Below, piece by piece: positions 15,641 through 24,477 of a stretch of DNA of 64,000 bases; the stretch's first letter is position 1; each line of letters begins with the position of its first letter. Position numbers and translations under genes: made by a program. Under the pieces are notes generated by a model. The model saw nothing but the letters and a program-made list of their open reading frames with translations, did no database searches and was not told where the DNA came from. This stretch comes from Streptomyces spinoverrucosus. Lineage in GTDB: Bacteria > Actinomycetota > Actinomycetes > Streptomycetales > Streptomycetaceae. The DNA lies in NCBI RefSeq assembly GCF_015712165.1, contig NZ_JADPZX010000002.1:417608-481607 (forward strand), read 5' to 3'.

Positions 15641-16818
15641 CGGGCCAGGTCCTTCCAGGCGACGTCCTTGTCGGTGCGCGGCTCGGCGGGCAGTCCGAGG
15701 ACGCGTTCGGCGACGATGTTCAGCAGGACCTCGCTGGTCCCGCCCTCGATGCTGTTGCCCTTGGAGCGGAGGTAGCGGTAGCCGGCGTCGCGGCCGGTGA
15801 AGTCCACGAGCTCGGGGCGCCGCATGGTCCAGTCGTCGTACAGGAGCCCCTCCTCGCCCAGGAGTTCGACCTCCAGGCCGCTGATCTCCTGGTTGAGGCG
15901 GGCGAAGGCGAGCTTCATGCCGGAGCCCTCGGGGCCGGGCTGGCCGGCGACGAGTTGCTGGCGCAGCCGTTCGCCGGTGAGCCGGGCGACCTCGGCCTCG
16001 ACCCACAGCTTCAGGAGCCGCTGGTGGAGGTCGTGGGTGCGCAGTTCGGGGCGTTCGCGCCAGGTCTTGGAGACCGGGCCGATCATGCCGCCCTCGCGGG
16101 GCAGTCGCATGCCGCCGATGGAGACGCGCTCGTTCATCAGGGTGGTCTGCGCGACCCGCCAGCCATCGCCGATCTCACCGAGACGGCGCGACTCCGGGAT
16201 CCGGACGTCGGTCAGGAACACCTCGTTGAACTCGGCTTCGCCGGTGATCTGCCGCAGCGGCCGGACCTCGACGCCGGGGTCGGTCATGTCGCAGACGAAG
16301 TACGTGATGCCCTGGTGCTTGGGCACGTCCGGGTCGGTGCGGGCGATGAGGATGGCCCAGCGGGCGAGATGCGCGCTGGACGTCCACACCTTCTGCCCGT
16401 TGACGACCCAGGCGTCGCCCTCCCGGACGGCCCGCGTACCCAGCGCGGCGAGGTCGGATCCGGCGCCGGGCTCGCTGAACAGCTGGCACCAGACCTCCTC
16501 ACCCGTCCACAGGGGCCGCAGATACCGCTGCTTCTGCTCCTCGGTGCCGTAGCGCAGGATCGTCGGCGCGGCCATGCCCAGGCCGATGCCGATCCGCCGC
16601 GGATCGTTGTCCGGCGCGCCCGCGGCCTCCAGCTCGGCGTCCACGACGGCCTGGAGCGAGCGCGGGGCACCGAGTCCGCCGAGCCCCTCGGGGTAGTGCA
16701 CCCAAGCGAGCCCGGCGTCGAAGCGGGCCTTGAGGAAGTCGAGCCGGTCCGTCGAAGCGGGCGGATACGCGGTCAGCAACTCCTGGGTGCGGCGGCGCAG
16801 TTCGGCGGCGTCGGTCAT
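15637..16818 (-). CDS. Acyl-CoA dehydrogenase
   Basis: A 393-residue FAD enzyme predicted to introduce a 2,3-double bond into an acyl-CoA. The flavin and substrate blocks are present: WCQLFSEPGAGSDLAALGTR, VVNGQKVWTSSAHLARWAIL, GYRYLRSKGNSIEGGTSEVL with the C-terminal IEGGTSE motif, and FLTDVRIPESRRLGEIGDGW. It couples to both neighbours through ATGA overlaps (16815-16818 and 15637-15640), so the three proteins are made together. Together with the second dehydrogenase it may form one heteromeric enzyme. The acyl substrate is unknown. Confidence 0.9.
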   Translation of the reverse strand: MTDAAELRRRTQELLTAYPPASTDRLDFLKARFDAGLAWVHYPEGLGGLGAPRSLQAVVDAELEAAGAPDNDPRRIGIGLGMAAPTILRYGTEEQKQRYLRPLWTGEEVWCQLFSEPGAGSDLAALGTRAVREGDAWVVNGQKVWTSSAHLARWAILIARTDPDVPKHQGITYFVCDMTDPGVEVRPLRQITGEAEFNEVFLTDVRIPESRRLGEIGDGWRVAQTTLMNERVSIGGMRLPREGGMIGPVSKTWRERPELRTHDLHQRLLKLWVEAEVARLTGERLRQQLVAGQPGPEGSGMKLAFARLNQEISGLEVELLGEEGLLYDDWTMRRPELVDFTGRDAGYRYLRSKGNSIEGGTSEVLLNIVAERVLGLPAEPRTDKDVAWKDLAR

Positions 16819-17780
16819 GCTGCCTCCTCCGTCACAACGGCGATCCGGCCGGTGGTGAGGCCGTCCGCCACCTTCTGCACGGCCGTCGCGGCGCCGCCCA
16901 GCGGCACCCGCTCGCTCACCAGCGGCTTGATGGCGCCCCGCGCGGCCAGGTCGGTGAGCTGCTCGTGGCAGTGCTGGACCAGCTTGGGGTTCTTGGTGTT
17001 GTACAGGCCCCAGTGCAGGCCGAGGATCGAGTAGTTCTTGACGAGGGCGTGGTTGAGCGCGGGGCTCGGGATCGTGCCGCTCGCGAAGCCGACGACCACG
17101 ATCCTGCCCTCGAAGGCGACCGTCTTGGCGGACTGGGTGTACGCCTCGCCACCCACGGGGTCGTAGATGACGTCGGCGCCCCGGCCGCCGGTGGCCTCCT
17201 TCACGGCCGCGACGACATCGTCGGCACGCCGGTCGATCACGACGTCGCAGCCCAGCTCACGGGCCACGGCGGCCTTCTCCGCGCCGCCCACGACGCCGAT
17301 GACCGTGGCGCCGGCCGCCTTGCCGAGCTGCACGGCCGCGCTGCCGACCCCTCCGGCGGCGGCGTGGACGAGCAGCGTCTCCCCGGCCTCCAGGTGGGCG
17401 CGCTGATGCAGGCCGAACCAGCCGGTCTGGTAGCCGATGTGCAGGGCGGCGGCCTCGGCGTCGTCCAGGGCGTCGGGCGCGGGCAGCACGGCGGCGGCGT
17501 CGGCGACGGCGTACTCGGCGAAACCGCCGTACGGCAGGGCCGGGTTGGCGATCACGCGGCGGCCGTCCTCGGTCTCGCCGCAGATCTCGACGCCGGGCGT
17601 GAAGGGCAGCGGGGGCCGGACCTGGTACTGGCCCCGGCACAGCAGGGCGTCGGGGAAGTTGATGTTCGCGGCCCGTACCTTCAGCAGGACCTGGCCGTCG
17701 CCGGGCGTCGGTGTCGCCACGTCGTTCAGGCGCATCACCTCGCTCGGCTCGCCGTTCTCGTGCACCTGCCATGCCTGCAT
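16815..17780 (-). CDS. NADPH:quinone oxidoreductase family (zinc-free MDR) protein
   Basis: A 321-residue medium-chain reductase of the quinone oxidoreductase/crotonase-reductase group. It has the NAD(P) motif LLVHAAAGGVGSAAVQLGKA at about residues 135-155, GRGADVIYDPVGGEAY, and no zinc-ligand cysteines. ATG 17780 (MQAWQVHENGEP) is favoured because GGAGG lies 6 nt upstream; an upstream start would add 30 residues rich in Arg and Pro. It is the first gene of the operon with two acyl-CoA dehydrogenases, so it may reduce an enoyl-CoA or quinone intermediate of the same pathway. A palindromic operator candidate lies 50-65 nt upstream. Confidence 0.87.
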   Translation of the reverse strand: MQAWQVHENGEPSEVMRLNDVATPTPGDGQVLLKVRAANINFPDALLCRGQYQVRPPLPFTPGVEICGETEDGRRVIANPALPYGGFAEYAVADAAAVLPAPDALDDAEAAALHIGYQTGWFGLHQRAHLEAGETLLVHAAAGGVGSAAVQLGKAAGATVIGVVGGAEKAAVARELGCDVVIDRRADDVVAAVKEATGGRGADVIYDPVGGEAYTQSAKTVAFEGRIVVVGFASGTIPSPALNHALVKNYSILGLHWGLYNTKNPKLVQHCHEQLTDLAARGAIKPLVSERVPLGGAATAVQKVADGLTTGRIAVVTEEAA

Positions 17781-17829
17781 GCGGGGCCTCCACGGGGGAC
17801 TGCGTCGTCTGACCGGGTCGAACCGCATA

Positions 17830-17845
17830 CTAAGCGGTCGCTTGC
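17830..17845. promoter_or_regulatory. Palindrome AAGCG-N2-CGCTT upstream of the acyl-CoA dehydrogenase operon
   Basis: AAGCGGTCGCTT at 17832-17843 is an inverted repeat with a 2-nt centre, placed where a promoter for the minus-strand operon should be. TetR-type regulators of fatty-acid genes in actinobacteria often bind sites of this AAGCG/CGCTT form. The cognate regulator is not obvious; the adjacent XRE-cupin gene is one candidate. Confidence 0.5.
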
Positions 17846-17882
17846 AACTCAGGGAACAGTCCTGAGGCAACAGTCAGGTGCG

Positions 17883-18455
17883 TCACGCCCGCTTGGGCCG
17901 CGCCCGCACGTGCATCCGCTCGCCCTGCGGCCCGAACAGGCTCAGGAACTCCACCGGCCCCTCCCCCGTCGACCCGAACCAGTGCGGCACCCGCGTGTCG
18001 AACTCCGCCGCCTCGCCCGCGACCATCACCACGTCGTGGTCACCGAGCACCACGCGCAGCTTCCCGGACAGCACATACAGCCACTCGTAGCCCTCGTGCG
18101 TCCGCGGGGACGGCTCCAGGTTCTGCTGCGGCACGATGATCTTGTAGGCCTGGAGTCCGCCGGGCTGCCGGGTGAGCGGCAGATAGGTGCGTCCGTGCCG
18201 CACGATCGGCTCGCTCCGCACGCGCGGATCGCTCACCGGCGGCGCTCCGACCAGTTCGTCCAGCGCCACCTGATGGGCCTGCGCGATCGGCAGCAGCAGC
18301 TCCAGGCTGGGCTTGCGCAGGCCCGACTCCAGCCGGGAGAGCGTGCTCACCGAGATGCCGGTCGCCTCGGACAGCCCGGTCAGGGTCACCTCCCGCTCCT
18401 TCCGGATCCGCCGCAGCCTCGGTCCCACACCCGCCAGCACGTCATCGGTCGTCAT
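17883..18455 (-). CDS. XRE-family regulator with C-terminal cupin sensor
   Basis: A 190-residue two-domain regulator. The helix-turn-helix spans about residues 13-67 (RLRRIRKEREVTLTGLSEAT, then GISVSTLSRLESGLRKPSLE). The C-terminal half is a cupin (EGYEWLYVLSGKLRVVLGDH) likely to bind a small ligand. No ribosome site is seen; instead a promoter with TTGACA-N17-TGCAAT ends 6 nt before the ATG, so the message is probably leaderless. It is divergent from the thioredoxin-reductase-like gene with 77 nt between, which suggests that it controls that gene and itself. There is no membrane segment. Confidence 0.88.
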   Translation of the reverse strand: MTTDDVLAGVGPRLRRIRKEREVTLTGLSEATGISVSTLSRLESGLRKPSLELLLPIAQAHQVALDELVGAPPVSDPRVRSEPIVRHGRTYLPLTRQPGGLQAYKIIVPQQNLEPSPRTHEGYEWLYVLSGKLRVVLGDHDVVMVAGEAAEFDTRVPHWFGSTGEGPVEFLSLFGPQGERMHVRARPKRA

Positions 18456-18461
18456 GCTGGT

Positions 18462-18490
18462 ATTGCAGGTTCGGCAAAGCTGTTTGTCAA
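18462..18490 (-). promoter_or_regulatory. Consensus-like promoter for the XRE-cupin gene (leaderless)
   Basis: On the minus strand TTGACA (18490-18485) and TGCAAT (18467-18462) are separated by exactly 17 nt. Only 6 nt lie between the -10 box and the ATG at 18455, so transcription should begin at or beside the start codon. Confidence 0.7.
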
Positions 18491-18532
18491 TGCGGCACTG
18501 TCCGGGCGACTGTCTCCATGGAGGTGGTCACC

Positions 18533-19474
18533 ATGACCGACACGACAACCGAGTCGTACGAAGTGGTCGTCATCGGCGGCGGCACGGCGGGCCTGTCCGC
18601 CGCGCTCGTCCTGGGCCGGGCCAGGCGCCGCACGCTGGTCGTCGACGCGGGCGAGCCGCGCAACGCGCCCGCCGCGCACATGCAGGGCTATCTGTCGCGG
18701 GACGGCATGCCGCCCGCCGAGTTCCTGGCGATCGGCCGTGCGGAGATCGCGCGGTACGGCGTCGAGCTGATCCGGGACCGGGCGGTGGACGTCACCCGAG
18801 GCGAGGACTTCACGGTGGAGCTGGCGAGCGGCCGGACCATGCGCGCCCGCCGCCTGGTCGTCACCACCGGTCTCAGGGACGAGCTGCCGGCGGTGCCCGG
18901 GGTCGCCGAGCGGTTCGGCCGGGATGTGCTGCACTGCCCGTACTGCCACGGCTGGGAGGTCCGCGACCGGGCCTTCGGCGTGCTCGCCACCAGCCCGCTG
19001 AGTGTGCACCAGGCGCTGATCGTCACCCAGTGGTCCAAGGACGTGACGTTCTTCCTGCACGAGGTCGCCGAGGACGACCTGTCCGACGACGACCTGCGGC
19101 GGCTCGCCGCGGCCGGGGTCAAGGTCGTGACGGGTGCGGTCGCGGGCCTGGTGGTCGAGGACGACCGGATCACCGGCGTCCGGCTCGCGGACGGTACGAC
19201 ACACGACCGGGACGTGGTGTTCACCGCGCCCCGCGCCGTCCCGCAGACCGGGCTGCTGCGGCGGCTGGGCGCCGAGCTGAACGAGACACCGTTCGGCGCG
19301 TACCCCGTGGTCGACGGGACGGGCCTGACGACCGTGCCGGGCGTGTGGGCCGCGGGCAACGCCGCCGGCTTCGCCGAGCAGGTCGTGAACGCGGCGAGCG
19401 GCGGCTACCGCGCGGGCGCCACCATCAACGGGGAGCTGCTGATGTCCGATCTCGACGCGGCCGTGCAGGTGTAG
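18533..19474 (+). CDS. Thioredoxin-reductase-like NAD(P)/FAD oxidoreductase
   Basis: A 313-residue flavoprotein with the FAD motif YEVVVIGGGTAGLSAALVLG at residues 8-27 and the redox-active pair HCPYCHGWE near residue 142. Its C-terminal FAD block is VWAAGNAAGFAEQVVNAAS. The second nucleotide-binding glycine motif is weak (FGVLATSPLSVHQALI), so NADPH specificity is uncertain; this fits the ferredoxin/flavin-type variants and enzymes of disulfide formation in natural products. ATG 18533 is preferred over ATG 18518 because GGAGGTG lies just ahead of it. The gene is divergent from an XRE-cupin regulator that probably controls it. Confidence 0.87.
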   Translation: MTDTTTESYEVVVIGGGTAGLSAALVLGRARRRTLVVDAGEPRNAPAAHMQGYLSRDGMPPAEFLAIGRAEIARYGVELIRDRAVDVTRGEDFTVELASGRTMRARRLVVTTGLRDELPAVPGVAERFGRDVLHCPYCHGWEVRDRAFGVLATSPLSVHQALIVTQWSKDVTFFLHEVAEDDLSDDDLRRLAAAGVKVVTGAVAGLVVEDDRITGVRLADGTTHDRDVVFTAPRAVPQTGLLRRLGAELNETPFGAYPVVDGTGLTTVPGVWAAGNAAGFAEQVVNAASGGYRAGATINGELLMSDLDAAVQV

Positions 19475-19503
19475 GCCCCGCCCGACCGGTGCACCATGAC
19501 TGC

Positions 19504-21042
19504 ATGCTGCTGACCCGGCTCGCGGACGTGTCCCGGGAGGTCGCCGCCACCTCGGCGCGGTCCCGCAAGATCGCCCTGCTCGCCGAGTTGTTCCGGGACG
19601 CGGAGCCGGACGACGTGCCGGTCGTCATCCCGTATCTCGCGGGCCGGCTGCCCCGGGGCCGGCTGGGCATCGGCTGGAAGGTGCTCGGCCGCCGGGTCGC
19701 CCCCGCCGCCGAGCCGACCCTGACCGTGCGCGAGGTGGACGCCCGCCTCACCGCGATCGGCAAGGTCACGGGCACCGGTTCGCAGGCCGAGCGGGCCCGG
19801 CTGGTCGGGGAGTTGATGGGCGCGGCCACCGAGGGCGAGCAGCGTTTCCTGACCGGCCTGATCACCGGCGAGGTCCGGCAGGGTGCCCTGGACGCGCTGG
19901 CCGTCGAGGGGCTGGCGCAGGCCACCGGGGCGGCCGGCCCCGACGTGCGACGGGCGGTGATGCTGGCGGGGTCGTTGCAGGACGTGGCACAGGCGCTGCT
20001 CGCCGACGGTCCGCAGGCCCTGGACCGCTTCCGCCTCACCGTGGGCCGCCCGGTGCTGCCGATGCTCGCGCACACCGCGTCCTCGGTGACCGAGGCGGTC
20101 GGCAAGCTGGGCGCCTGCGCGGTGGAGGAGAAGCTCGACGGCATCCGCGTCCAGGTCCACCGCGACGGCGACGACGTACGTCTCTACACCCGCACCCTCG
20201 ACGACATCACCGACCGCCTGCCCGAGCTGACCTCGGCCGCGCTTCGGCTGCGCGGTGAGCGGTTCGTGCTGGACGGCGAGGTGATCGCCTTCGACGAGCG
20301 CGGCCGGCCGCGCTCGTTCCAGGAGACGGCAGGCCGGGTCGGCTCCCGGGTGGACGTGGCCACGGCCGCCCGGGCGGTCCCCGTCTCCCCCGTCTTCTTC
20401 GACGCGCTGTCCGTCGACGGCCGGGACCTGCTCGACCTGCCCTTCGCCGAGCGGCACGCGGAACTGGCCCTGCTGGTGCCCGAGCCGATGCGGGTACGGC
20501 GGACCGTGGTGTCCGGCCCCGACGACGTACCCGCCGCCGAGACCTTCCTCGCCGAGACCCTGGAACGCGGCCACGAGGGCGTCGTGATCAAGGCGCTCGA
20601 CGCGCCCTACAGCGCGGGACGGCGGGGCGCCGCCTGGCTGAAGGTCAAGCCCGTGCACACCCTCGACCTGGTGGTCCTGGCCGCCGAGTGGGGCCACGGC
20701 CGGCGCACCGGCAAGCTCTCCAACCTCCACCTCGGCGCCCGCACGGCCGACGGCGGCTTCGCGATGCTCGGCAAGACGTTCAAGGGCATGACCGACGCGA
20801 TGCTGACCTGGCAGACCGAGCGGCTCCAGGAACTGGCCGTCGAGTCCGACGGATATGTGGTGGCCGTACGCCCCGAACTCGTCGTGGAGATCGCCTATGA
20901 CGGTCTGCAGAAGTCGACCCGCTACCCGGCCGGCGTCACCCTCCGCTTCGCCCGCGTGCTCCGCTACCGCGAGGACAAGCGCCCGGAGGAGGCGGACACC
21001 GTCGAGACAGTGCTGGCCGCGCACCCGGAGATCAAGCCGTGA
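19504..21042 (+). CDS. ATP-dependent DNA ligase
   Basis: A 512-residue ligase that seals nicks in duplex DNA through an enzyme-AMP intermediate. The N-terminal DNA-binding domain covers about residues 1-190, followed by the adenylation domain with nucleophile Lys210 in EEKLDGIRVQ (motif I KxDGxR), FVLDGEVIAFD (motif III), GHEGVVIKAL (motif IV) and WLKVKP (motif V). The C-terminal OB domain ends VTLRFARVLRYREDK. There are no LigD-type polymerase or nuclease domains, so this is a stand-alone LigB/LigC-like enzyme, probably for repair and additional to the NAD ligase. Start ATG 19504 directly begins the conserved DVSREVAATSAR region. It couples to the NUDIX gene through GTGA. Confidence 0.93.
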   Translation: MLLTRLADVSREVAATSARSRKIALLAELFRDAEPDDVPVVIPYLAGRLPRGRLGIGWKVLGRRVAPAAEPTLTVREVDARLTAIGKVTGTGSQAERARLVGELMGAATEGEQRFLTGLITGEVRQGALDALAVEGLAQATGAAGPDVRRAVMLAGSLQDVAQALLADGPQALDRFRLTVGRPVLPMLAHTASSVTEAVGKLGACAVEEKLDGIRVQVHRDGDDVRLYTRTLDDITDRLPELTSAALRLRGERFVLDGEVIAFDERGRPRSFQETAGRVGSRVDVATAARAVPVSPVFFDALSVDGRDLLDLPFAERHAELALLVPEPMRVRRTVVSGPDDVPAAETFLAETLERGHEGVVIKALDAPYSAGRRGAAWLKVKPVHTLDLVVLAAEWGHGRRTGKLSNLHLGARTADGGFAMLGKTFKGMTDAMLTWQTERLQELAVESDGYVVAVRPELVVEIAYDGLQKSTRYPAGVTLRFARVLRYREDKRPEEADTVETVLAAHPEIKP

Positions 21043-21503
21043 AGGGCAGCCACAGCGCGGGCCTGCTGCTGTTCCGGCACACCGACGGCGGTCTGGAGGT
21101 GTTGCTCGGCCACATGGGCGGACCGTTCTGGGCCCGGCGGGACGCGGGTGCGTGGACCGTGCCGAAGGGCGAGTACGACCCCGAGGAGCCGGCCTGGGAG
21201 GCCGCCCGCCGGGAGTTCCAGGAGGAGCTCGGGCTACCGCCGCCGGACGGTGAGGCGGTGCCGCTCGGGGAGATCCGGCAGACCGGCGGGAAGACCGTCA
21301 CGGCGTGGGCGGTCGAGGCCGACCTCGACCCCGGCTCCATCGACCCCGGCACCTTCACCATGGAGTGGCCACCGAGGTCGGGACGCACCCAGGAGTTCCC
21401 CGAGCTGGACCGGGTGGCGTGGTTCGGCCTGGCCCGGGCCCGTGAGGTGATCATCAAGGCGCAGTCCGCGTTTCTCGACCGGCTGGCGGAGCACTCGGCC
21501 TGA
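21039..21503 (+). CDS. NUDIX hydrolase
   Basis: A 154-residue protein with a complete NUDIX box, GEYDPEEPAWEAARREFQEELGL (shown across residues 44-66), which binds metal and cleaves nucleoside diphosphates linked to another group. The N-terminal part (SAGLLLFRHTDGGLEVLLGH) and PFWARRDAGAWTVPKG match the small diadenosine-polyphosphate/NTP-like subgroup. The GTG start at 21039 overlaps the ligase TGA, so translation is coupled. That pairing suggests a job tied to ligase chemistry, for example clearing adenylated by-products, but the substrate is an inference. Confidence 0.88.
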   Translation: MKGSHSAGLLLFRHTDGGLEVLLGHMGGPFWARRDAGAWTVPKGEYDPEEPAWEAARREFQEELGLPPPDGEAVPLGEIRQTGGKTVTAWAVEADLDPGSIDPGTFTMEWPPRSGRTQEFPELDRVAWFGLARAREVIIKAQSAFLDRLAEHSA

Positions 21504-21578
21504 AGAGGCCCGCACGCGTTGCGGCCCCCACCGCCGCGCGGGAAGGTCGAAGCACCATCGCTCCCCAGGAGGTCAGTC

Positions 21579-22964
21579 ATGCCCATCGCAACGGTGAACC
21601 CGGCGAACGGCGAGACGCTCAAGACGTACGAGGCCATGGGCACCGAGGAGATCGAGCGTCGGCTCCAGCTCGCCGAGGCCACCTTCCGCACGTACCGGGA
21701 GACCGGCTTCGCCGACCGCGCACGGTTGCTGAACCGGGCCGCGGACCTCCTGGACGAGGACCAGCAGGACATCGCCCGCGTGCTGACCACCGAGATGGGC
21801 AAGCCGATCAAGCAGGCGCGCGCCGAGGCCGGGAAGTGCGCCAAGGCGATGCGCTGGTACGCCCAGAACGCCGAGCGTCTGCTCGCCGACGAGGAGCCCG
21901 CCGACTCCGACGTCCAGGACTCCGGCGCCTCCCGGGTCCGGGTCCGCTACCGGCCGCTCGGCCCGATCCTCGCGGTGATGCCGTGGAACTTCCCCCTGTG
22001 GCAGGTGATCCGCTTCGCGGCGCCCGCGCTGATGGCGGGCAACGTCGGTCTGCTCAAGCACGCCTCGAACGTGCCGCAGACCGCCCTCTACCTGGAGGAC
22101 CTGTTCCACCGGGCGGGCTTCACCGAGGGCTGCTTCCAGACCCTGCTCATCGGCTCGGCCGCCGTCGACGAGATCCTGCGCGACGAGCGCGTGAAGGCGG
22201 CGACGCTGACCGGCAGCGAGCCCGCGGGGCGCGCGGTGGCGTCCACCGCCAGCGAGATGATCAAGAAGACGGTGCTGGAGCTCGGCGGCAGCGACCCGTT
22301 CATCGTGATGCCGTCGGCGGACATCGACCGGGCGGCCCAGGTCGCGGTGACGGCGCGGGTGCAGAACAACGGGCAGTCGTGCATCGCCGCCAAGCGGTTC
22401 ATCGTGCACACGGACGTGTACGACGCCTTCGCCGAGCGTTTCACCGAGGGCATGAAGGCGCTGAGGGTCGGCGACCCGATGGTGGAGGAGACGGAGGTCG
22501 GGCCGCTGGCCAGCGAGCGGGGCCGGGCCGACCTGGAGGAGTTGGTGGACGACGCGAAGCGCAGCGGCGCGGCTGTGCTGTGTGGCGGGGACCGGCCCGA
22601 GGGCGACGGCTGGTACTACCCGCCGACGGTCCTGACCGGGATCACCCGCGAGATGCGCATCCACCGCGAGGAGGCGTTCGGTCCGGTCGCCACGCTGTAC
22701 CGGGCGGGTGACCTGGACGAGGCGGTGCTGATCGCCAACGACTCGCCGTTCGGGCTGAGTTCCAACGTCTGGACGCGCGAGGAGGCGGACGTCGACCGGT
22801 TCGTGCGGGACCTGGAGGCGGGCGGTGTGTACGTCAACGGGATGACCGCCTCCCATCCGGCGTTTCCGTTCGGGGGTGTGAAGCGGTCCGGGTACGGGCG
22901 TGAGCTGTCCGGGCACGGAATCCGCGAGTTCTGCAACATCACGACCGTATGGCACGGAGCGTGA
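21579..22964 (+). CDS. NAD(P)-dependent succinate-semialdehyde dehydrogenase family protein
   Basis: A 461-residue aldehyde dehydrogenase. The NAD-binding region includes LGPILAVMPWNFPLWQVIRF and the ELGGSDPFIV motif with the catalytic Glu; the catalytic Cys lies in NNGQSCIAAKRF, and EEAFGPVATLYR and FPFGGVKRSGYGREL complete the family pattern. The short N terminus (MPIATVNPANGETLKTYEAM) matches the GabD2-like succinate-semialdehyde group rather than betaine-aldehyde enzymes. ATG 21579 has an AGGAGG site; an earlier ATG would add 20 Arg/Pro-rich residues. It appears monocistronic. The product is probably succinate or a similar acid. Confidence 0.9.
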   Translation: MPIATVNPANGETLKTYEAMGTEEIERRLQLAEATFRTYRETGFADRARLLNRAADLLDEDQQDIARVLTTEMGKPIKQARAEAGKCAKAMRWYAQNAERLLADEEPADSDVQDSGASRVRVRYRPLGPILAVMPWNFPLWQVIRFAAPALMAGNVGLLKHASNVPQTALYLEDLFHRAGFTEGCFQTLLIGSAAVDEILRDERVKAATLTGSEPAGRAVASTASEMIKKTVLELGGSDPFIVMPSADIDRAAQVAVTARVQNNGQSCIAAKRFIVHTDVYDAFAERFTEGMKALRVGDPMVEETEVGPLASERGRADLEELVDDAKRSGAAVLCGGDRPEGDGWYYPPTVLTGITREMRIHREEAFGPVATLYRAGDLDEAVLIANDSPFGLSSNVWTREEADVDRFVRDLEAGGVYVNGMTASHPAFPFGGVKRSGYGRELSGHGIREFCNITTVWHGA

Positions 22965-22989
22965 GGGTTCCGGGGCTACGATCCCCTTT

Positions 22990-23226
22990 GTGAACCGCGA
23001 AGTGACTCTGCCTCTGATCGTCGACGACCGCGGTACCTTGCAGGTGGCCGCGGCCGACGTGAGCAAGCTGCTCCGCACGGTGGGCGGGAGGTGGCTGCGT
23101 CTCGTCGAGGCCGGGCAGGAGGGGCTGGACGAGGACACGGTGGCCGCGCTGACCATTGAGCTGGCCAAGCTGGCCGACCGGATCGATGTGGCGTGCATCG
23201 CGCACAGCAGCGGGGCCGGTTCGTAG
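22990..23226 (+). CDS. Small conserved protein (DUF6213-like)
   Basis: A 78-residue soluble protein beginning VNREVTLPLIVDDRGTLQVA and ending with a helix-rich segment, DTVAALTIELAKLADRIDVA. I recall this as a short conserved Streptomyces family labelled DUF6213; no function is known. The GTG at 22990 has no ribosome site, while TACGAT stands 8 nt before it, so a leaderless transcript is likely. There is no signal peptide or membrane helix. It lies between the aldehyde dehydrogenase and rppA. Confidence 0.72.
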   Translation: MNREVTLPLIVDDRGTLQVAAADVSKLLRTVGGRWLRLVEAGQEGLDEDTVAALTIELAKLADRIDVACIAHSSGAGS

Positions 23227-23339
23227 CCCCGTTCCCACCGCCTTGACCTGCTCGTTCTTCTCCGGAGCGGACATACCGTGTCGCCTGGACGGAGTAACTC
23301 GGCGAGAGATCGCGGGCCTCCGGGGTGATCGTGGGTTTA

Positions 23340-23355
23340 CACCTCCTCGGAGGTG
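23340..23355. promoter_or_regulatory. Inverted repeat upstream of rppA
   Basis: CACCTCCTCGGAGGTG has perfect 7-nt arms around a TC centre and ends 56 nt before the rppA ATG. It could be an operator or an mRNA hairpin. No regulator gene is adjacent. Confidence 0.4.
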
Positions 23356-23411
23356 CACCACCTTCTGACCGGGGCCAAGAGCCTTCCGGACGGCGAAAGC
23401 AGGCACGGTTC

Positions 23412-24470
23412 ATGGCGACTTTGTGCAGACCCTCGGTGTCCGTTCCAGAACACGTGATCACGATGGAAGAGACGCTGGAGCTGGCACGCTCCCGCCACGC
23501 GGACCATCCCCAACTTCCGCTGGCCCTCCGGCTGATCGAGAACACCGGAGTGCGCACCCGGCACATCGTGCAGCCCATTGAGGAGACCCTCAAGCACCCC
23601 GGGTTCGAGACACGCAACAAGATCTACGAGGCCGAGGCCAAGGCCCGCGTCCCGGCGGTCGTGCAACAGGCGCTCGACGACGCCCAGGTGCTCACCGGCG
23701 ACATCGACGTGATCATCTACGTGTCGTGCACGGGCTTCATGATGCCCTCGCTCACGGCCTGGCTGATCAACGAGATGGGCTTCTCCAGCAACACCCGTCA
23801 GATCCCCATAGCCCAGCTGGGCTGCGCGGCCGGCGGGGCGGCGATCAACCGCGCCCACGACTTCTGCATGGCCTACCCCGAGGGCAACGTGCTGATCGTG
23901 GCCTGCGAGTTCTGCTCGCTGTGCTACCAGCCCACCGACCTCGGCGTGGGATCGCTGCTGTCCAACGGCCTGTTCGGCGACGGCATCGCCGCCGCCGTGG
24001 TCCGCGGCCGCGGCGGCACGGGCGTGAAACTGGAGCGCAACGGCTCGTACCTGATCCCCAAGACCGAGGACTGGATCTCGTACGACGTCCGGGCCACCGG
24101 ATTCCACTTCCTGCTGGACAAGCGGGTGCCCGGCACCATGGAGCCGCTCGCGCCGGCCCTGCACGAGCTGGCGGGCGCCCACGGCTGGGACGCCTCCGAC
24201 CTGGACTTCTACATCATCCACGCCGGCGGCCCCCGCATTCTCGACGACCTCAGCAAGTTCCTTCAGGTCGATCCGCACGCCTTCCGGTTCAGCCGGGCCA
24301 CCCTCACCGAGTACGGCAACATCGCCAGCGCGGTCGTCCTGGACGCACTGCGCAGGCTCTTCGACGAGGGCGGCGCCGAGCACCGGGCGCGCGGGCTGCT
24401 CGCCGGGTTCGGACCCGGCATCACCGCGGAGATGTCCGTGGGCCGCTGGCAGATCGACGAGGCGGCGTGA
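23412..24470 (+). CDS. rppA: Type III polyketide synthase, 1,3,6,8-tetrahydroxynaphthalene synthase
   Basis: A 352-residue chalcone-synthase-fold enzyme that condenses five malonyl-CoA units into 1,3,6,8-tetrahydroxynaphthalene (THN), the precursor of flaviolin pigments. The catalytic triad falls at the positions known for RppA: Cys138 in IAQLGCAAGG, His270 in YIIHAGGP and Asn303 in EYGNIAS. Cys106 in YVSCTGFMMP also matches RppA. MATLCRPSVSVPEHVITMEE is a typical start; the ribosome site is weak. The cupin gene begins 7 nt after the stop and probably oxidises the THN product. Many Streptomyces have a P450 (CYP158) between or beside these genes; none is seen here. Confidence 0.95.
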   Translation: MATLCRPSVSVPEHVITMEETLELARSRHADHPQLPLALRLIENTGVRTRHIVQPIEETLKHPGFETRNKIYEAEAKARVPAVVQQALDDAQVLTGDIDVIIYVSCTGFMMPSLTAWLINEMGFSSNTRQIPIAQLGCAAGGAAINRAHDFCMAYPEGNVLIVACEFCSLCYQPTDLGVGSLLSNGLFGDGIAAAVVRGRGGTGVKLERNGSYLIPKTEDWISYDVRATGFHFLLDKRVPGTMEPLAPALHELAGAHGWDASDLDFYIIHAGGPRILDDLSKFLQVDPHAFRFSRATLTEYGNIASAVVLDALRRLFDEGGAEHRARGLLAGFGPGITAEMSVGRWQIDEAA

Positions 24471-24477
24471 GACCACG

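Noticed and set aside
15631..17034. Long plus-strand frame opposite the acyl-CoA dehydrogenase genes
   Set aside because: The opposite strand has well conserved enzyme motifs; this frame is its mirror and shows no motif of its own.
18313..19503. In-frame extension of the DNA ligase over the thioredoxin-reductase-like gene
   Set aside because: The ligase homology starts at ATG 19504, and the upstream part is another frame of a clear flavoprotein gene.
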